Of a stretch of DNA of 64,000 bases, positions 1 to 10,781 are shown piece after piece. The position numbers and the translations under genes were made by a program. This DNA is from DATAOG01 sp963782885. Lineage in GTDB: Bacteria > Pseudomonadota > Alphaproteobacteria > Geminicoccales > Geminicoccaceae. Position 1 is the first letter of the stretch. Each line of letters begins with the position of its first letter. The stretch spans positions 1 to 64,000 of the forward strand of contig CAWALL010000005.1 of assembly GCA_963782885.1 (NCBI GenBank), given 5' to 3'. Below the pieces are notes generated by a model. The model saw only the letters and a program-made list of their open reading frames with translations. It ran no database searches and had not been told where the DNA came from.

Positions 1-1201
1 CGGCACGCTGGAGCGCCCGGCGTTGCAGCGCCTGATCCGAGATATCGAGGCCGGCAGGGTCGACACGGTCGTCTGCTACAAGATCGACCGGCTCTCCCGC
101 TCGCTCACCGACTTTGCCAAGCTGGTCGACGTGTTCGAGCGGCAACACGTCACCTTCGTGTCGGTAACGCCTGTCGTTCTGCACCACCACGTCGATGGGC
201 CGGCTCACGCTCAACATCCTGCTGTCGTTCGCGCAGTTCGAGCGCGAGCTCGCCGGCGAGCGCATCCGGGACAAGTTCGCCGCCAACCGCCGCAAGGGCA
301 TCTTCATGGGCGGCCACCCGCCGCTCGGTTACGACGTTCGAGACCGGAAGCTGGTGGTGAACCCGGCCGAGGCCGAGCTGGTCCGCCTGATCTTCCGGCG
401 CTTCCTCGACCTCGGCTCGGCTCTCCTGCTCATCCGAGAGCTGAACGCCCAGGGCCGCCGCACCAAGTCCTGGACCACACAGGCGGGCACCTTCCGCGAG
501 GGACGGCCGTTCGACAAGGGCACGCTGTACAAGATCCTGCGCAACCGCGTGTATCTCGGCGAGGCCGTGCACAAGGGCAAAAGCTACCCGGGCGAGCACG
601 AGCCGATCGTCGATCGCGCGACCTGGGGCGACGTGCACGAGGTCCTGGCTCCAACGCCAAGCGTCGGGGCAACGAGGCGCGCGCCCGGACGCCGGCGCCG
701 CTCCGGGGCCTGATGCGCTGCACGCACTGCAGCTCCGCCATGACGCCGACGCATACGCGCCGGCGCGGTCGGCTGTACCGCTACTACATCTGCCTCGGGG
801 CGAGCCGCAGGGGCCACGACACCTGCCCGGTGCGCTCGATCGCCGCCAGCGAGGTGGAGGGACTGGTTCTCGGGCAGGTGCGTCGGCTGCTCGCGTCGCC
901 CGAGCTGGTCGCGCGGACCATCACCGCGGTGGAGCGTGAGAACGGTGCGGCGGCGGATGCCGAGTTCGTAGAGAGCAAGGTGATCGAGGCTCTCGGCGCG
1001 CTTGACCCGGTCTGGGACGAGCTTTACCCGGCCGAGCAGACGCGCATCCTCCGGCTGCTGATCGAGCGGATCCATGTCGCGCCCGACGGCATCTCCGTCA
1101 CGCTGCATGCTGCGGGAATTCGTAGCCTCGTCGCGGAGCTGGCGGACCACGAGGCGTCCGCCCTGGCCGCCTCCGAGCCGTTGTTGGAGGCTGCAGAGTA
1201 A
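1..1201 (+). pseudogene. Large serine recombinase, copy A (frameshifted, 5' end outside window)
   Basis: This is a site-specific serine recombinase (resolvase/invertase superfamily). The visible part starts inside the resolvase domain, with the family motif YKIDRLSRS near base 80. It continues through the recombinase domain (FAQFERELAGERIRDK; LYKILRNRVYLGEAVHKGK) and a zinc-ribbon domain (MRCTHCSSAMTP, later CPVRS). The catalytic serine lies upstream of the window. The frame moves forward at about 170, before TTTSMGRLTLN, and returns at about 650. Comparison with copy B near 44.8 kb shows a one-base deletion at the second point. The two shifts cancel, but about 160 residues between them are out of frame, so the gene is presumably dead. 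Confidence 0.85.
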
Positions 1202-1319
1202 TGACCGAACGCCTGGGTCTCGAACTCGATACGCTGACCATCCGCATCCCGATCCGGCTGCAGCGTCGGGGTGGCCGAAAGCTGATCATGACGCCGGAGG
1301 GATCGGCGGTGCCGACGCG
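1201..1319 (+). pseudogene. Recombinase-associated ORF, 5' fragment cut by IS21
   Basis: The ATG overlaps the last base of the recombinase stop codon, and the same arrangement recurs in copy B at 45351. The product begins MTERLGLELDTLTIRIP, and copy B is nearly identical over its first 35 residues. The reading frame stops making sense at 1320, where the IS21 left end begins. The intact copy B version runs on into a helix-turn-helix-like region. Function is unknown; it looks like a small partner of the recombinase. Confidence 0.7.
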
Positions 1320-1371
1320 TGTCGGGCGACATCATAAACTGACCCCCTGGCGACACGAAGAACTGACCCCC
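1320..1371 (+). repeat. IS21 left terminal inverted repeat
   Basis: The 52-bp repeat matches the reverse complement of 3620-3671 at most positions. It contains two spaced copies of an AACTGACCCC-type motif, as expected for the multiple transposase-binding sites of IS21-family ends. Confidence 0.9.
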
Positions 1372-1390
1372 TCCAGACAAGGAGAGGGCG

Positions 1391-2695
1391 ATGAGCCGAC
1401 AAGGCAGCGAAGGTGCGCCGCAGGTCGAAGATCTGCGGAGGGAGGAGATGCTGATGCCGGACGAGGTGGCGGCGATGGTGGGGCTGCGCGGGTTGGGATG
1501 GGGCGCGAAGCGGATCGCGGCCGAGTTCGGCTGCAGCCGGAACACGGTGAAGCGCTATCTCGGGCTCGGCGGCTGGACGCGCTGCCGCAGGCCGGAGCGG
1601 GCGAAGGCGCTGGACGGGCTCGAGGACTGGCTGGCGGAGAGGTTCCGGCAGCATCGCGGCAACGCCGACGTGGTGCGGCAGGAGCTGCTGGCCGAGCGCG
1701 GCATCGCAGTGAGCCTGCGCACGGTCGAGCGCGCGGTGGCGCCGCTGCGCCGGGAGCTCGCGGCCGAGGCGCGGGCGACGGTGCGGTTCGAGACGCCGCC
1801 TGGTCGGCAGCTGCAGATCGACTTCGGCGAGAAGCGGGTGGCGATCGGCGGGGAGGTGATCCGGGTCTACCTGTTCGTGGCGACGCTCGGCTACTCGCGC
1901 CGCCTGCACGTGCGGGCGTTCCGGCACGAGCGCCAGGCCTGCTGGTTCGAGGGGCTGGAGAGCGCGTTCCGGGCTTCGGCGGGGTGGCGGAGGAGGTTCT
2001 GCTGGACAACACCCGGGCGCTGGTGGTGCACCACGACAGCCTGACCCGCGAGGTCCGCTTCAACGCCCGGCTGCTGGCGTTCGCCAAGCACTTGGCGGTT
2101 CCGGCCGCGCGCCTGCGCGCCGTACCGGGCGCGGACCAAGGGCAAGGACGAGCGCGGCGTCGGCTACGTCAAGAGCAACGCGATCGCCGGGCGGCAGTTT
2201 GCGAGCTGGGCCGCGTTCGAGGCTCATCTCGAGCAGTGGACCCGGGAAGTTGCGGACCTGCGGGTCCATGGCACCACGGGCGAGCCGCCGGTCGTGCGGT
2301 TCGAGCGGGACGAAGCCGCTGCGCTGCAGCCGCTCGCCGGCCGGCCGCCGTTCCAGCAGATCCGCGAGCTGATCCGCCGGGTTCAGGCGGACTGTTGCGT
2401 CGAGATCGACAGCAACGCCTACAGCGTGCCGTGGCGGCTGGTCGGCGCGGGCGTGATGGTCGAGATCGGCGGCGGGCGGCTGCGGGTCCTGCACGCCGGT
2501 CGCGAGGTCGCGCTGCACGCGGAGCGCAGCGGGCGCCGGCAGCGGGTGCTCGATCCGAGCCACTTCGAGGGCATCGCCGGCGCCCGGCGGCCGACCCTGG
2601 CGCCCGCAGCGGAACCGCCGCCCGGGGCGCCCCCGGCGGCGCTGTTGCGCCCGCTCGCCGAGTATGAGGCGGCAGCCGGTGGCGGCTGGTCATGA
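1391..2695 (+). pseudogene. istA: IstA-type transposase (two frameshifts)
   Basis: This is the DDE transposase of the IS21 element. The N-terminus holds a helix-turn-helix (GWGAKRIAAEFGCSRNTVKRY), followed by the start of the catalytic core (QLQIDFGEKRV). The frame shifts near 1980, where the core continues as EEVLLDNTRALV. It returns near 2105 at RTKGKDERGVGYVKSNA, then runs to a stop at 2693-2695. The ATG at 1391 follows an AGGAGAGG ribosome-binding site. Because the shifts fall inside the catalytic core, active protein is unlikely. Confidence 0.85.
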
Positions 2696-3490
2696 TCGCC
2701 GAGCCCACGCACCTCGAGCAGATGCTCGGCCGGCTCAAGCTGACGGCGATCCGCGACCAGCTCGACAGCCTGCTCGACGAGGCGGCGCAGGGCGAGCTGA
2801 CACTGCGCGAGACGCTGACCCTGTTCTGCGAGCGCGAGATCGCCCGCAAGGACGAGCGCCGGATCGAGATGGCGATGTCGATCGCCAAGTTCCCCTACAA
2901 TCCGCGATCTCGCCGGCTTCGACTTCAAGGCGCAGCCTTCGCTCGATCCCAAGCAGATCCGCGATCTCGCGACCGGCCGGTTCATCGCCAACGGCGAGAC
3001 GCTGCTGCTGCTCGGCCCGCCGGGCGTCGGCAAGACCCACCTCGCGGTGGCGCTCGGGCGGGCTGCGATCCTCGCCGGCTACGCGGTGCTGTTCATCCAG
3101 GCGACCACGCTGGTGGCGGCGCTCGCCCGGGCGCACGGCGAGGGGCGGCTCGAGGACAAGCTCACCCAGTTTCGCCAAGCCGCGGCTGCTGATCGTCGAC
3201 GAGCTCGGCTACCTGCCGTTCGAGCCCGACGCCGCGCACCTGTTCTTCCAGCTGGTTTCGCGCCGCTACGAGCGCGGCAGCCTGCTGATCACGAGCAACC
3301 GGGCGATCGGCGAATGGGGCACGGTGTTCGGCGATCCGGTGGTGGCGACCGCGATCCTCGACCGGCTGCTGCACCACAGCCACGTGGTCACGATCCGCGG
3401 CGACAGCTACCGGCTGCGTGAGAAGCGCCGCTCGGGCCTGCTCAAGGCGACGAGCGAGCCGCGCGCGCTGGCCGCCAACCGCATGAGCCC
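2692..3490 (+). pseudogene. istB: IstB-type ATPase helper of transposition (two frameshifts)
   Basis: IstB is the AAA+ helper of IS21 transposition. It starts MIAEPTHLEQMLGRLKL, overlapping the end of istA by four bases. The frame breaks near 2903 (before IRDLAGFDF) and again near 3175 (before AKPRLLIVDELGYLP). Walker A (GPPGVGKTH) and Walker B (LLIVDELGY) are therefore in different frames. The final frame has no stop and reads through the IS end into the tail gene, so the 3' limit given is approximate. Confidence 0.85.
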
Positions 3491-3619
3491 CCGGCTTGTC
3501 CAGGTGGGTCCCCAGGTCCCTCCCGCCGGCCTACAGCGCGCGCTCGAGGGCGCGCGGCCGGCGGGGCCCTCCCGTGGACTACCTGGACAAGCCTGCCGCG
3601 ACACCGAGACACCGACCCA

Positions 3620-3671
3620 GGGGGTCAGTTCTTTATGTCGCCAAGGGGTCAATTCCCGGTGTCGCTTGACA
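3620..3671 (-). repeat. IS21 right terminal inverted repeat
   Basis: This is the mirror of 1320-1371. It reads inward from TGTCAAGCGACAC and ends in GAACTGACCCCC. It directly abuts the truncated tail gene. Confidence 0.9.
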
Positions 3672-4502
3672 GGCCTGTTCGATGGGGCCGAGATCGCAAT
3701 CTCCTTCGTCAACTGGGAGGGCCCCGATGGCCACGGTGAGATTCGGCTGCGACGCGGCACGCTGGGCGAGACGCGCCTCACGCCGCAGGGCTACTTCCAC
3801 GCCGAGCTTCGGGGCCTGTCGCAGCCGCTCGCCCAGAGCACGCTCAAGGTGTTCAGCCCCAACTGCCGGGCCGACCTCGGCGATCAGCGCTGCAAGTTCC
3901 CGATCGAGCCGCCGGAGCTGGGGCGCGATCAGGCGATGACCGGCGGTGCGTTCTACCGCGTGCCCACCGCGGCGGGCACGGGCTCGGCCCGCTACGAGGA
4001 CCGCGTCTACGAGGTGATCGACGCAGGCACGACCGCGGCGAGCCAGCCGGCCTACGACAGCGCGATCGGGGGCGTGACCACGGACGGCACCGCGAACTTC
4101 AAGGCGTACGGCAGCTTCACACGAGTCGCCTGGGTCGAGTTGGTCATCGACCACCGGATCTTCACCCTGAGCGAGGACCTCGCGGGCTTTGCCGACGGCT
4201 GGTTCGATGAACGCGCAATTACCTTCGAGACCGGGGCCAACGCAGGCCGGACCATCGAGCTCAAGTCGTGGGCACAGGCGACCCGCAGGCTCGAGCTCTG
4301 GGCGCCGGCCGGGTTGCCCGTCGAGATCGGCGATCAGCTGCGCATCTACCCCGGCTGCCACAAGCGCGTGCTGGAGGACTGCCGGGACCGGTTCAGGATC
4401 CCGGGCAGCCTGCTGTTCGACATGGGCAACGTCCGGAATTTTCGGGGCGAGCCCTATGTGCCCGGGAGCCCGGTGACGGCCGTGCAGGTGGGCTTTGTCT
4501 GA
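3672..4502 (+). pseudogene. DUF2163/BR0599-type phage tail protein, 5' end replaced by IS21
   Basis: The open frame from the IS end gives about 276 residues. They match the tail-assembly protein that sits before the tail tip in GTAs and many alphaproteobacterial siphophages. Typical features are VFSPNCRADLGDQRCKF in the middle and, near the C-terminus, a CHKRVLEDCRDRF segment followed by NFRGEPYVPG. Roughly 50-70 N-terminal residues and the start codon are missing. The stop overlaps the next start as ATGA. No NlpC/P60 peptidase gene lies between this gene and the tail-tip gene, unlike the standard GTA order. Confidence 0.8.
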
Positions 4503-7500
4503 TGCCCTCGGAGCTCACCTCCTCGATCGGCCGCTTCGGGCTGATCGCTGCCGGCGGCTATGCCTTCGGTCCGATCGGCGCGGCGGCAGGGGCGCTGCTC
4601 GGCGGCTTCCTGTTCGGTTTCAGCGGACCGAAGATCGAGGGGCCGCGCCTTGGCGACCTCGATGTCAGCTCCTCGACCTATGGCGGGGTGATCCCGCTCG
4701 GGTTCGGGGTCCAGAAGGTCGCGGGCACGATCATCTGGGCGACCGACATCGAGGAAGAGAAGCGCACCCGCACCGAGGGCGACGGCATCTTCGGCTGGGG
4801 CGGCCAGGACGTCACCGAGTATTTCTACTATGGCAACTTCGCCGTGGCCTTCGGGGAGAGCCCGGCGGTCGACGTGCTGCGCCTGTGGGCAGGCTCGAAG
4901 CTGATCTTCGACCGGCGCGATCCCGTCGCGGCCATGCCCGAGGGCTGGAGCAGCTCCCCTGCCAGCCTGTTCACCGGCAACTCCAAGTACAAGTACAAGA
5001 TCCACCTCGGCGCCGAGGACCAGGAGCCGGACGGGCTGATCGTCCGCGAGGTGCTGGAGGAGACCGGCGAGGCCGATGCGGTCCCGGCGCATCGCGGCTT
5101 GGTCTACATCGTGTTCGACCGCCTGCCGCTTGCGGAGTGGAACAACCGGATCCCGCCGATCACCGCCGAGATCGCCTGGTCGGGCGCGCGGCCCGCCACC
5201 GTGCGCAACGCCACCTTCCTGCCGCACGAGGACGGCACCAACTTCCAGCGCTCCGGCATCGCCGTCGATTTTGCCAGAGGGTACATCTACCTCGAGGCCA
5301 ACGGCGGCATGCACCGCATCCGCACATCGGACATGCAGGAGGACCTGCACGTCGGCGCGGACATCAGCCCGGCGCTGGTGGATTCGAAGGGCAACATCTA
5401 CAGCACCGGCCTGACGACCATCCAAAAGTTCTCCGGCAGCAGCTATGCGCTGCTCGCGAGCGCGGGCGGGCGGGCAGAGCGACCCGAAGATCGACCTGAT
5501 GTGGGGCTACTCGCCGCTCGGCTGGCGGCGCGACTTCCTGCTGGTCATGAACCAGTTCGGCGACTGCCACATCCGGGTGGCCGATCTGCAGGTGTCCGTG
5601 CTCGGGGCGAGCGACCTCGCCACTCTCTGGGACGGGCAGGACATCTCGGCGCGGCGCCATGGCTGCGTCGCAGGCGCCGCCCGGGTCGGGACCTGCGAGG
5701 GCTGGTTCGTCGGCGACCACTCGATCACCGGCGGCCAGACGGCGACCACGCCGATCCTGCATGTGGAGGTGACCATCGAGCTGGCCATCAGCCTGCTGCA
5801 GGCGTTCGGATCGATCGGCCAGACCGGGGTCAAGGCGACCAGCATCACTCTGGCCGCGGCCGACTTCGGCAAGAGCACGATATCGGTGAGCGCGCCCGCC
5901 TACGACCAGCAGAACGACCGGCTGCTGCTGACAGCGGTGTTCGATGACGGGACCCGCCATCTGATCAGCTACGGCAAGGACGACGGCATCGTCTGGAGCC
6001 GGCCGGCCAACAGTGGCGAGTCCCTGCCGGACCAGGCGCGGTTCACCAGTGGCAAGATCTACACCTATGCGGGCGGCACTGCCTACATCCGCGATGCCAC
6101 CGATGGTGCTGTGATCTCGAGCCACGGCAGCTTCGCGGCCGGGGTCGGGATCGCCGGCCGGATGCTCTTCGACGAGAGCGCCACGACCTTCTACATGACG
6201 GGTACCAGTGCCGTGCACCAGGTGATCGCGCACCGGGCGATTCCGGCCTCGATGCCGCTTGCCGACATCGTCACCGCGCTCTGCCTGCCCGCGGGTCTCA
6301 CTGCGGCGGACCTGGACGTTTCCGAGCTCACCGAAGGGGTGCGCGGCTACGCGCTCGCCCGCCAGGTCAGCGTGCGCGGCGCGCTCGAGATGCTGGCCGC
6401 TGCCTACACCTTCGATGCGGTCGAGAGCGATCACCAGCTGAAGTTCAAGAAGCGCGGCCGCACCCCCAGCCGGGTGATCCCCGAGCAGGACCTGGTCCCG
6501 GTCAATGCCGAGCGCGAGGCGTTCATCGAGACGCGCGCCCAGGAGGTCGACCTGCCGCTCCGCTTCACCGTGGTCTACCAGGACCTCGAGCGCGATGCCG
6601 ACATCGGCACGCAGTACGCCAAGCGGGTGGCAGGGCCCAGCACCGCCATGTACTCGCAGAACGAGGCGACCTTCGATCTGCCTATCACGCTGACTGCGGC
6701 TGAGGCCAAGGGGATTGCGCTCCGCCAGCTGCACAGCGCCTGGCTGGAGTGCACCGGCTACGAGTGGCGCCTGCCCTGGACCCATGTCGACCTCGAGCCG
6801 GCGGACGTCGTGCAGGTCGCCCTCGACGACGGCGCGCTCCTCAACATTCGGATCCTCGAGACCGAGCTCGGCGCCAATCTCGAGCTCGCCTGGAAGACCG
6901 TGCTCGAGGAGAAGAGCTCCTACGAGGCAGTGCCGGTCACCCAGGGCGGGATCGGCTACCGCCGGGTGTCCGAGGTCTACGGCAGCGAGGCCCGGCTGTT
7001 CGTCATGGACATCCCGCTGCTCGATGACGCCGACGACGTCGGCCGGGTCCTGAGCGGGCTCTACTGGGGTGCCGGCGCCTACGGCGCGCCCTGGCCGGCA
7101 TGTGTGCTGTTCCAGAGCGAGGACGGCACGATCTATGCCGCGGCGGACACGGCGCTTGCTGCCGTGACCTGGGGTGCGGTCGTCAACGTGCTGGGCCCGA
7201 CCGACACGCCCTTCCAGACCGACCTCGTGAGCACGCTCGAGATCGCGCTGGTCGGCGGCGACGCCCCGGAGTTGGTCACCACCGAAGAGATGCTCGCCGG
7301 GGTCAACCGCGCGGCCGTGATCCGCGCCGACGGCAGCGCGGAGATCATCCACTTCCAGGACGTCACCGCCACGGATGCGGGCACCTATGTGCTCTCGACG
7401 CTGCTGCGCGGCCGGCGCGGCACCGAGGTCTTCGTCCCCGGGCACCAGCCCGGCGAGATATTCGTGATGCTCGACGACAGCGCCGCCTTCAATCGCCGGC

Positions 7501-8441
7501 TCCTGCCGCTTGATCGGGTCGGGAAGACCCTGCACCTGGCAGCCGTCGCGCGCGGCGGCGATGCCGGCAACAGCAAGCCACAGACAATCGATCTCGCCGG
7601 CAACGACCTGAAGCCCTATGCGCCGGTGCACCTGGCGGCAAGCGGCAGCTTCGGTTCCGACATCACGCTGTCCTGGCTGCGGCGCACCCGGGTCGGCGGC
7701 GACCTCAAGGACGGCTTCGGCACCGTGCTGCTGGCCGAGGACGCCGAAGAGTACGAGCTCGAGATCCTCGGGCCTGATGACGAGGTCAGGCGGACGGTCA
7801 CGGGCCTGACCACCCCGACCTTCACCTACACCGCGGCGATGCAGGCCGTGGACTTCCCCGAGGGCTACCCGGCGTCCGCCCTCATGGTCTACCAGATCAG
7901 CGCCCAGGTGGGCCGGGGCTTTCCTGCCCGGTTTGAGTTCCCGGACGCGCCGCAGCTCACGCGCCTCGGCGAGAGCATCGCCGAGGGCCAGGCCGGCAGC
8001 GGCGCCTCGAACTTTCCCGCCAACACGGCCATGGCCCAGCGCTACGACGGCGTCGACGGCCAGGTGCTCTCGGCGTTCGCCTACCTCGGCAGCTCGGCCA
8101 GCGGCAACATGCGGATCGGCCTGTACGCCGACAATGCGGGCGAGCCCGGCGCCCTGATCGGGACCACCGAGGAGAAAGCGTTCACCGCCACCAGCTCCGG
8201 GCACTGGGAGGAGCTCACGTTCACCTCGCCGCCGACGACGGTCGGGGGCGCCAGGTACTGGCTCGCCTGCCACACCGACGCGAGCGTCAACAACCGGGGC
8301 TCCGACGGCACCAACCAGAACGATGCCGGGCGCCTGATCGCTCAATCCTACGCCGGCGGCCTGCCTGACCCCTTCGGATCCGGCAGCTCCTACAGCAACA
8401 CCCGCGGCCTGAAGATGCTGGTCTGGACCAATCCGTCATGA
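4502..8441 (+). pseudogene. Phage tail-tip/host-specificity protein (one frameshift)
   Basis: The repaired product would be about 1,310 residues, the size of tail-tip or hub proteins of GTAs and siphophages. It starts MPSELTSSIGRFGLIAAGGY with a glycine-rich hydrophobic stretch, which is usual for this family. The core (LPLRFTVVYQDLERDADIGTQ and following) resembles the Phage-tail_3 region. The C-terminal 200 residues look like a carbohydrate-binding or fibre domain. The frame breaks near 5470 inside GCGGGCGGGCGGGCAG, three GGGC-like units. One unit fewer would restore the frame, so slippage is the likely cause. Everything downstream is intact for nearly 1,000 codons. Confidence 0.8.
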
Positions 8442-9253
8442 GCAACAACCTCGCGCTCTTGCAGGTCGCGCCCAGCCAGAACCAGAAGGAGGTCACGATC
8501 AACGACCAGGCCGGTCAGCTCGATGCCGGGCTGACCGACAAGGTCGAGGTCGCGCTCACCGGCACCACCTCGCCCCTGGCCCTGAGCGATGCCCAGGCGC
8601 TCCGCTGCATGGTCCTCCAGCTGACCGGCACGCATCCCGGCGGGGTCTACGAGGTGCACTGCCCGACCAACAAGAAGATCTACGTCGTCTGGAACGACAC
8701 GGCCGGGAACGTAACCTTCAAGACTGTCGCGGGCACCGGGATCCCTGGTCAACGCCGGGGCCGTCCTGATCCTCTATTGCGACGGGGCCAACGTCATCCA
8801 GCTCGCGGGTCTGGTCGCCGCGATCGACGACGTCGGCGATGTCGTGATCACCGCCGCTGCGTCCGGGCAGGTGCTGCGCTTCAACGGCTCGAGCTGGGTC
8901 AACGAGGACAGCCCCTACGCCGCCGGCATGTTCATCCCGGGCACCCACGGCGACGGCGCCCTGATGGCCCCGGTGGTGCTCACCCGCGCGGTCAGCTTCG
9001 CCGACGACTTTGCCGGCGCGCAGGCCTATGCCGGGGTGACGCGACCGCAACGACCGTGCTCGACGTCCACAGGAACGGCTCCCCGATCGGCACGATCACT
9101 TTCGGGATCGGCGCGTCCCTCGGCACCTTCGCCACAGCGGGCGGCGGTGCCGAGACCTTCGCCGCGGGGGATCGCCTCGCGGTCATCAACGAAGACCCGG
9201 CGGACGCCACGCTCGCCGATCTCTCGATCACCTTTCTCGGCAAGAGGACCTGA
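8438..9253 (+). pseudogene. Phage tail/fibre-associated protein, DUF2793-like N-terminus (two frameshifts)
   Basis: The start overlaps the tail-tip gene by four bases. The N-terminus (LLQVAPSQNQKEVTINDQ) resembles the opening of DUF2793-type proteins found beside alphaproteobacterial tail genes. The frame leaves near 8745 (continuing as VNAGAVLILYCDGANVIQL) and returns near 9040 (ATATTVLDVHRNGSPIG). The stop is at 9251-9253. The repaired product is about 270 residues. Its role is probably fibre or receptor binding, inferred from position. Confidence 0.6.
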
Positions 9254-9255
9254 CC

Positions 9256-9618
9256 ATGGCCTGGGGTTCAGATACGGCCGCCACCCAGCTTACGAGCATC
9301 ACGACGGAGCAGTTTTTCGACCAGGTCCCGACGCTCAACCCGCGCGAGACCGGGCACGTGCAGGTCTCGGTCGACTTTCCGGGTTCCCCGACCGACCATG
9401 CGATCGGCGCGGTGTACACCCGCTCGACGACAGTTCTGAGGGTCTGGGACCTGATCCCGATGATGGAGTTCCTGATCGAGAACACCACGGACCCGAACCG
9501 CATCAGCTTCCTGATGATGGGCGTCTACAAGTTCCGGGTCGGGGTGCGGCGCTCCGGGTCCACGGACACGATCACCAGCGCCGACCTGAGCCTCCGCAAG
9601 GACGGCGTGAACGCGTAG
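9256..9618 (+). CDS. Small phage tail-region protein, unknown function
   Basis: This 120-residue protein starts MAWGSDTAATQLTS three bases after the preceding gene, and it is the only tail-region ORF here without a frameshift. No motif is recognisable. Its beta-rich look (TGHVQVSVDFPG; YKFRVGVRRSGS) and position suggest a structural or fibre accessory role. The following gene starts six bases downstream. Confidence 0.6.
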   Translation: MAWGSDTAATQLTSITTEQFFDQVPTLNPRETGHVQVSVDFPGSPTDHAIGAVYTRSTTVLRVWDLIPMMEFLIENTTDPNRISFLMMGVYKFRVGVRRSGSTDTITSADLSLRKDGVNA

Positions 9619-9624
9619 TCCGTC

Positions 9625-10481
9625 ATGGCGATCTCGAGTCTCTGGCCCAAGCCGCCGCGCTGGCCGATCCAGCCGGGCGCCGTCGATCCCAATCAGCGCT
9701 GGGGCTGGCACACGCGGCCGCGCTTGATTCTCCCCATATGGAGCACGCCGGCGCAGGCGCTGCGCAGCGCTATTTCCGGCTCGCGCAAACGCGCAGGACG
9801 GCGAGGACCTGGCAGCTGAACACCGGCGCCGCGGCCATGCGAACCGCCTGGGGACCAGGTGTCAGCATCCCCACGGACAACGGCGCCGAGATCGAGGCGC
9901 TTGCCGGCAGCAGTCCCAACTTCGCCGCCTGGGAGCAGAACGAGCCCTACACGATCGCGCTGCTGATCAAAGGTCGATCCGGGGGCGCGGGAACCAAGCA
10001 CCTGTATCGATCGAACAGCTCCACCACCGGCAATCACATCCTGTGGCTGTCGTCCGGGACGACGCCGAACCTGCGTCACGAGGCCAGTGGTGGCGGCACC
10101 GTCTCGATCACGTCGTCCGCCGCGATCGTCAACGATACGACCTGGTCGACGATCGTCGGGACCTGGCGACCGGGACGCCTCGAGCTGTACGTGGACGGCT
10201 GGTCACGAGCCTCGAGCACGGCGGCGGCGGTCAGCACCAGCGCCACATTCGACATCTACCGCTGGGGTTGGGGCTTCTCGACCTCGCAGGACTTCAACGG
10301 CGACATCGCGCTGATCGCGTGCTTCGCTTCCTCCTGGACCCCCGCCGTGGTGCGGCGCTGGCACGCCGATCCGTTCGGCTTCCTGCGCCCATGGAACGAG
10401 CTGCCTGCGCTCATCGGGAGCGCGCCACCCTCAACGCCCCCCTCGACCGGCACGGGCGTGGTCGTCTGCCTCATGGGATGA
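9625..10481 (+). pseudogene. Concanavalin/LamG-like lectin protein of the tail region (frameshifted)
   Basis: The ATG at 9625 starts a product beginning MAISSLWPKPPRWPIQPG. The frame changes between about 9735 and 9800, then runs to 10481. The second part has the jelly-roll lectin pattern: PYTIALLIKG, then TWSTIVGTWRPGRLELYVDG, then a C-terminal ALIACFASSWTPAVVRRW. This matches LamG/concanavalin-like domains common at the ends of alphaproteobacterial prophage tail operons. Receptor binding is inferred. Confidence 0.65.
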
Positions 10482-10781
10482 GAGCAGGGATCGCCAGAGG
10501 CGAGTGGACCGCTCGGGCTGGGGTCGCGGGCTAGGGATTCGATGAAGTACGTGCCGTTCTTTGGTGCATTCGGTGCCGACTGGGACGACGCCATGGTCGC
10601 CAGGTAGAGCGCCAATCCCTTCGGCATGCTGGGGCTGGAGAGGGGATGCGGCGTTCCTGGGATCGGGGGGTGGATACGTCGAATCTCCGCCCATTCTACT
10701 ACTCCAGCACGTCCTGGGTGCGAGGCCTGCGAAGGTTCGCAAATGCGTAGTGCGTGCCGGCCAACCTCGGCCGGCCGGTGG
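10482..10781. other. Intergenic stretch between tail relic and liv operon
   Basis: I see no convincing gene. A 21-codon ORF at 10542-10607 (MKYVPFFGAFGADWDD) cannot be judged. The stretch separates a plus-strand prophage relic from the 3' end of a minus-strand operon, so a prophage end could lie here, but I find no repeat that proves it. Confidence 0.4.

Larger units (their letters stand above)
1320..3671 (+). mobile_element. IS21-family insertion sequence, degenerate
   Basis: The 2352-bp element is bounded by imperfect 52-bp inverted repeats that start TGTC and end in GAACTGACCCCC. It contains istA and istB in the usual order with overlapping ends. Both genes carry two frameshifts, so the element cannot move itself. 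I see no target-site duplication: the left flank ends gccgacgcg and the right flank begins ggcctgttc. The left flank belongs to a recombinase locus and the right flank to a phage tail gene. The present junctions are therefore probably products of recombination or deletion, not of one clean insertion. Confidence 0.9.

Noticed and set aside
2664..4502. A 612-codon frame that joins istB sequence to the DUF2163 tail protein
   Set aside because: It begins out of frame with istB, and the last istB frame simply reads through the IS end without a stop. It is a chance read-through, not a designed fusion.
5364..8345. A 993-codon open frame on the minus strand under the tail-tip gene
   Set aside because: It is antisense to a recognisable tail-tip protein; its translation is arginine- and histidine-rich without motifs. 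High GC makes such long shadow frames common.
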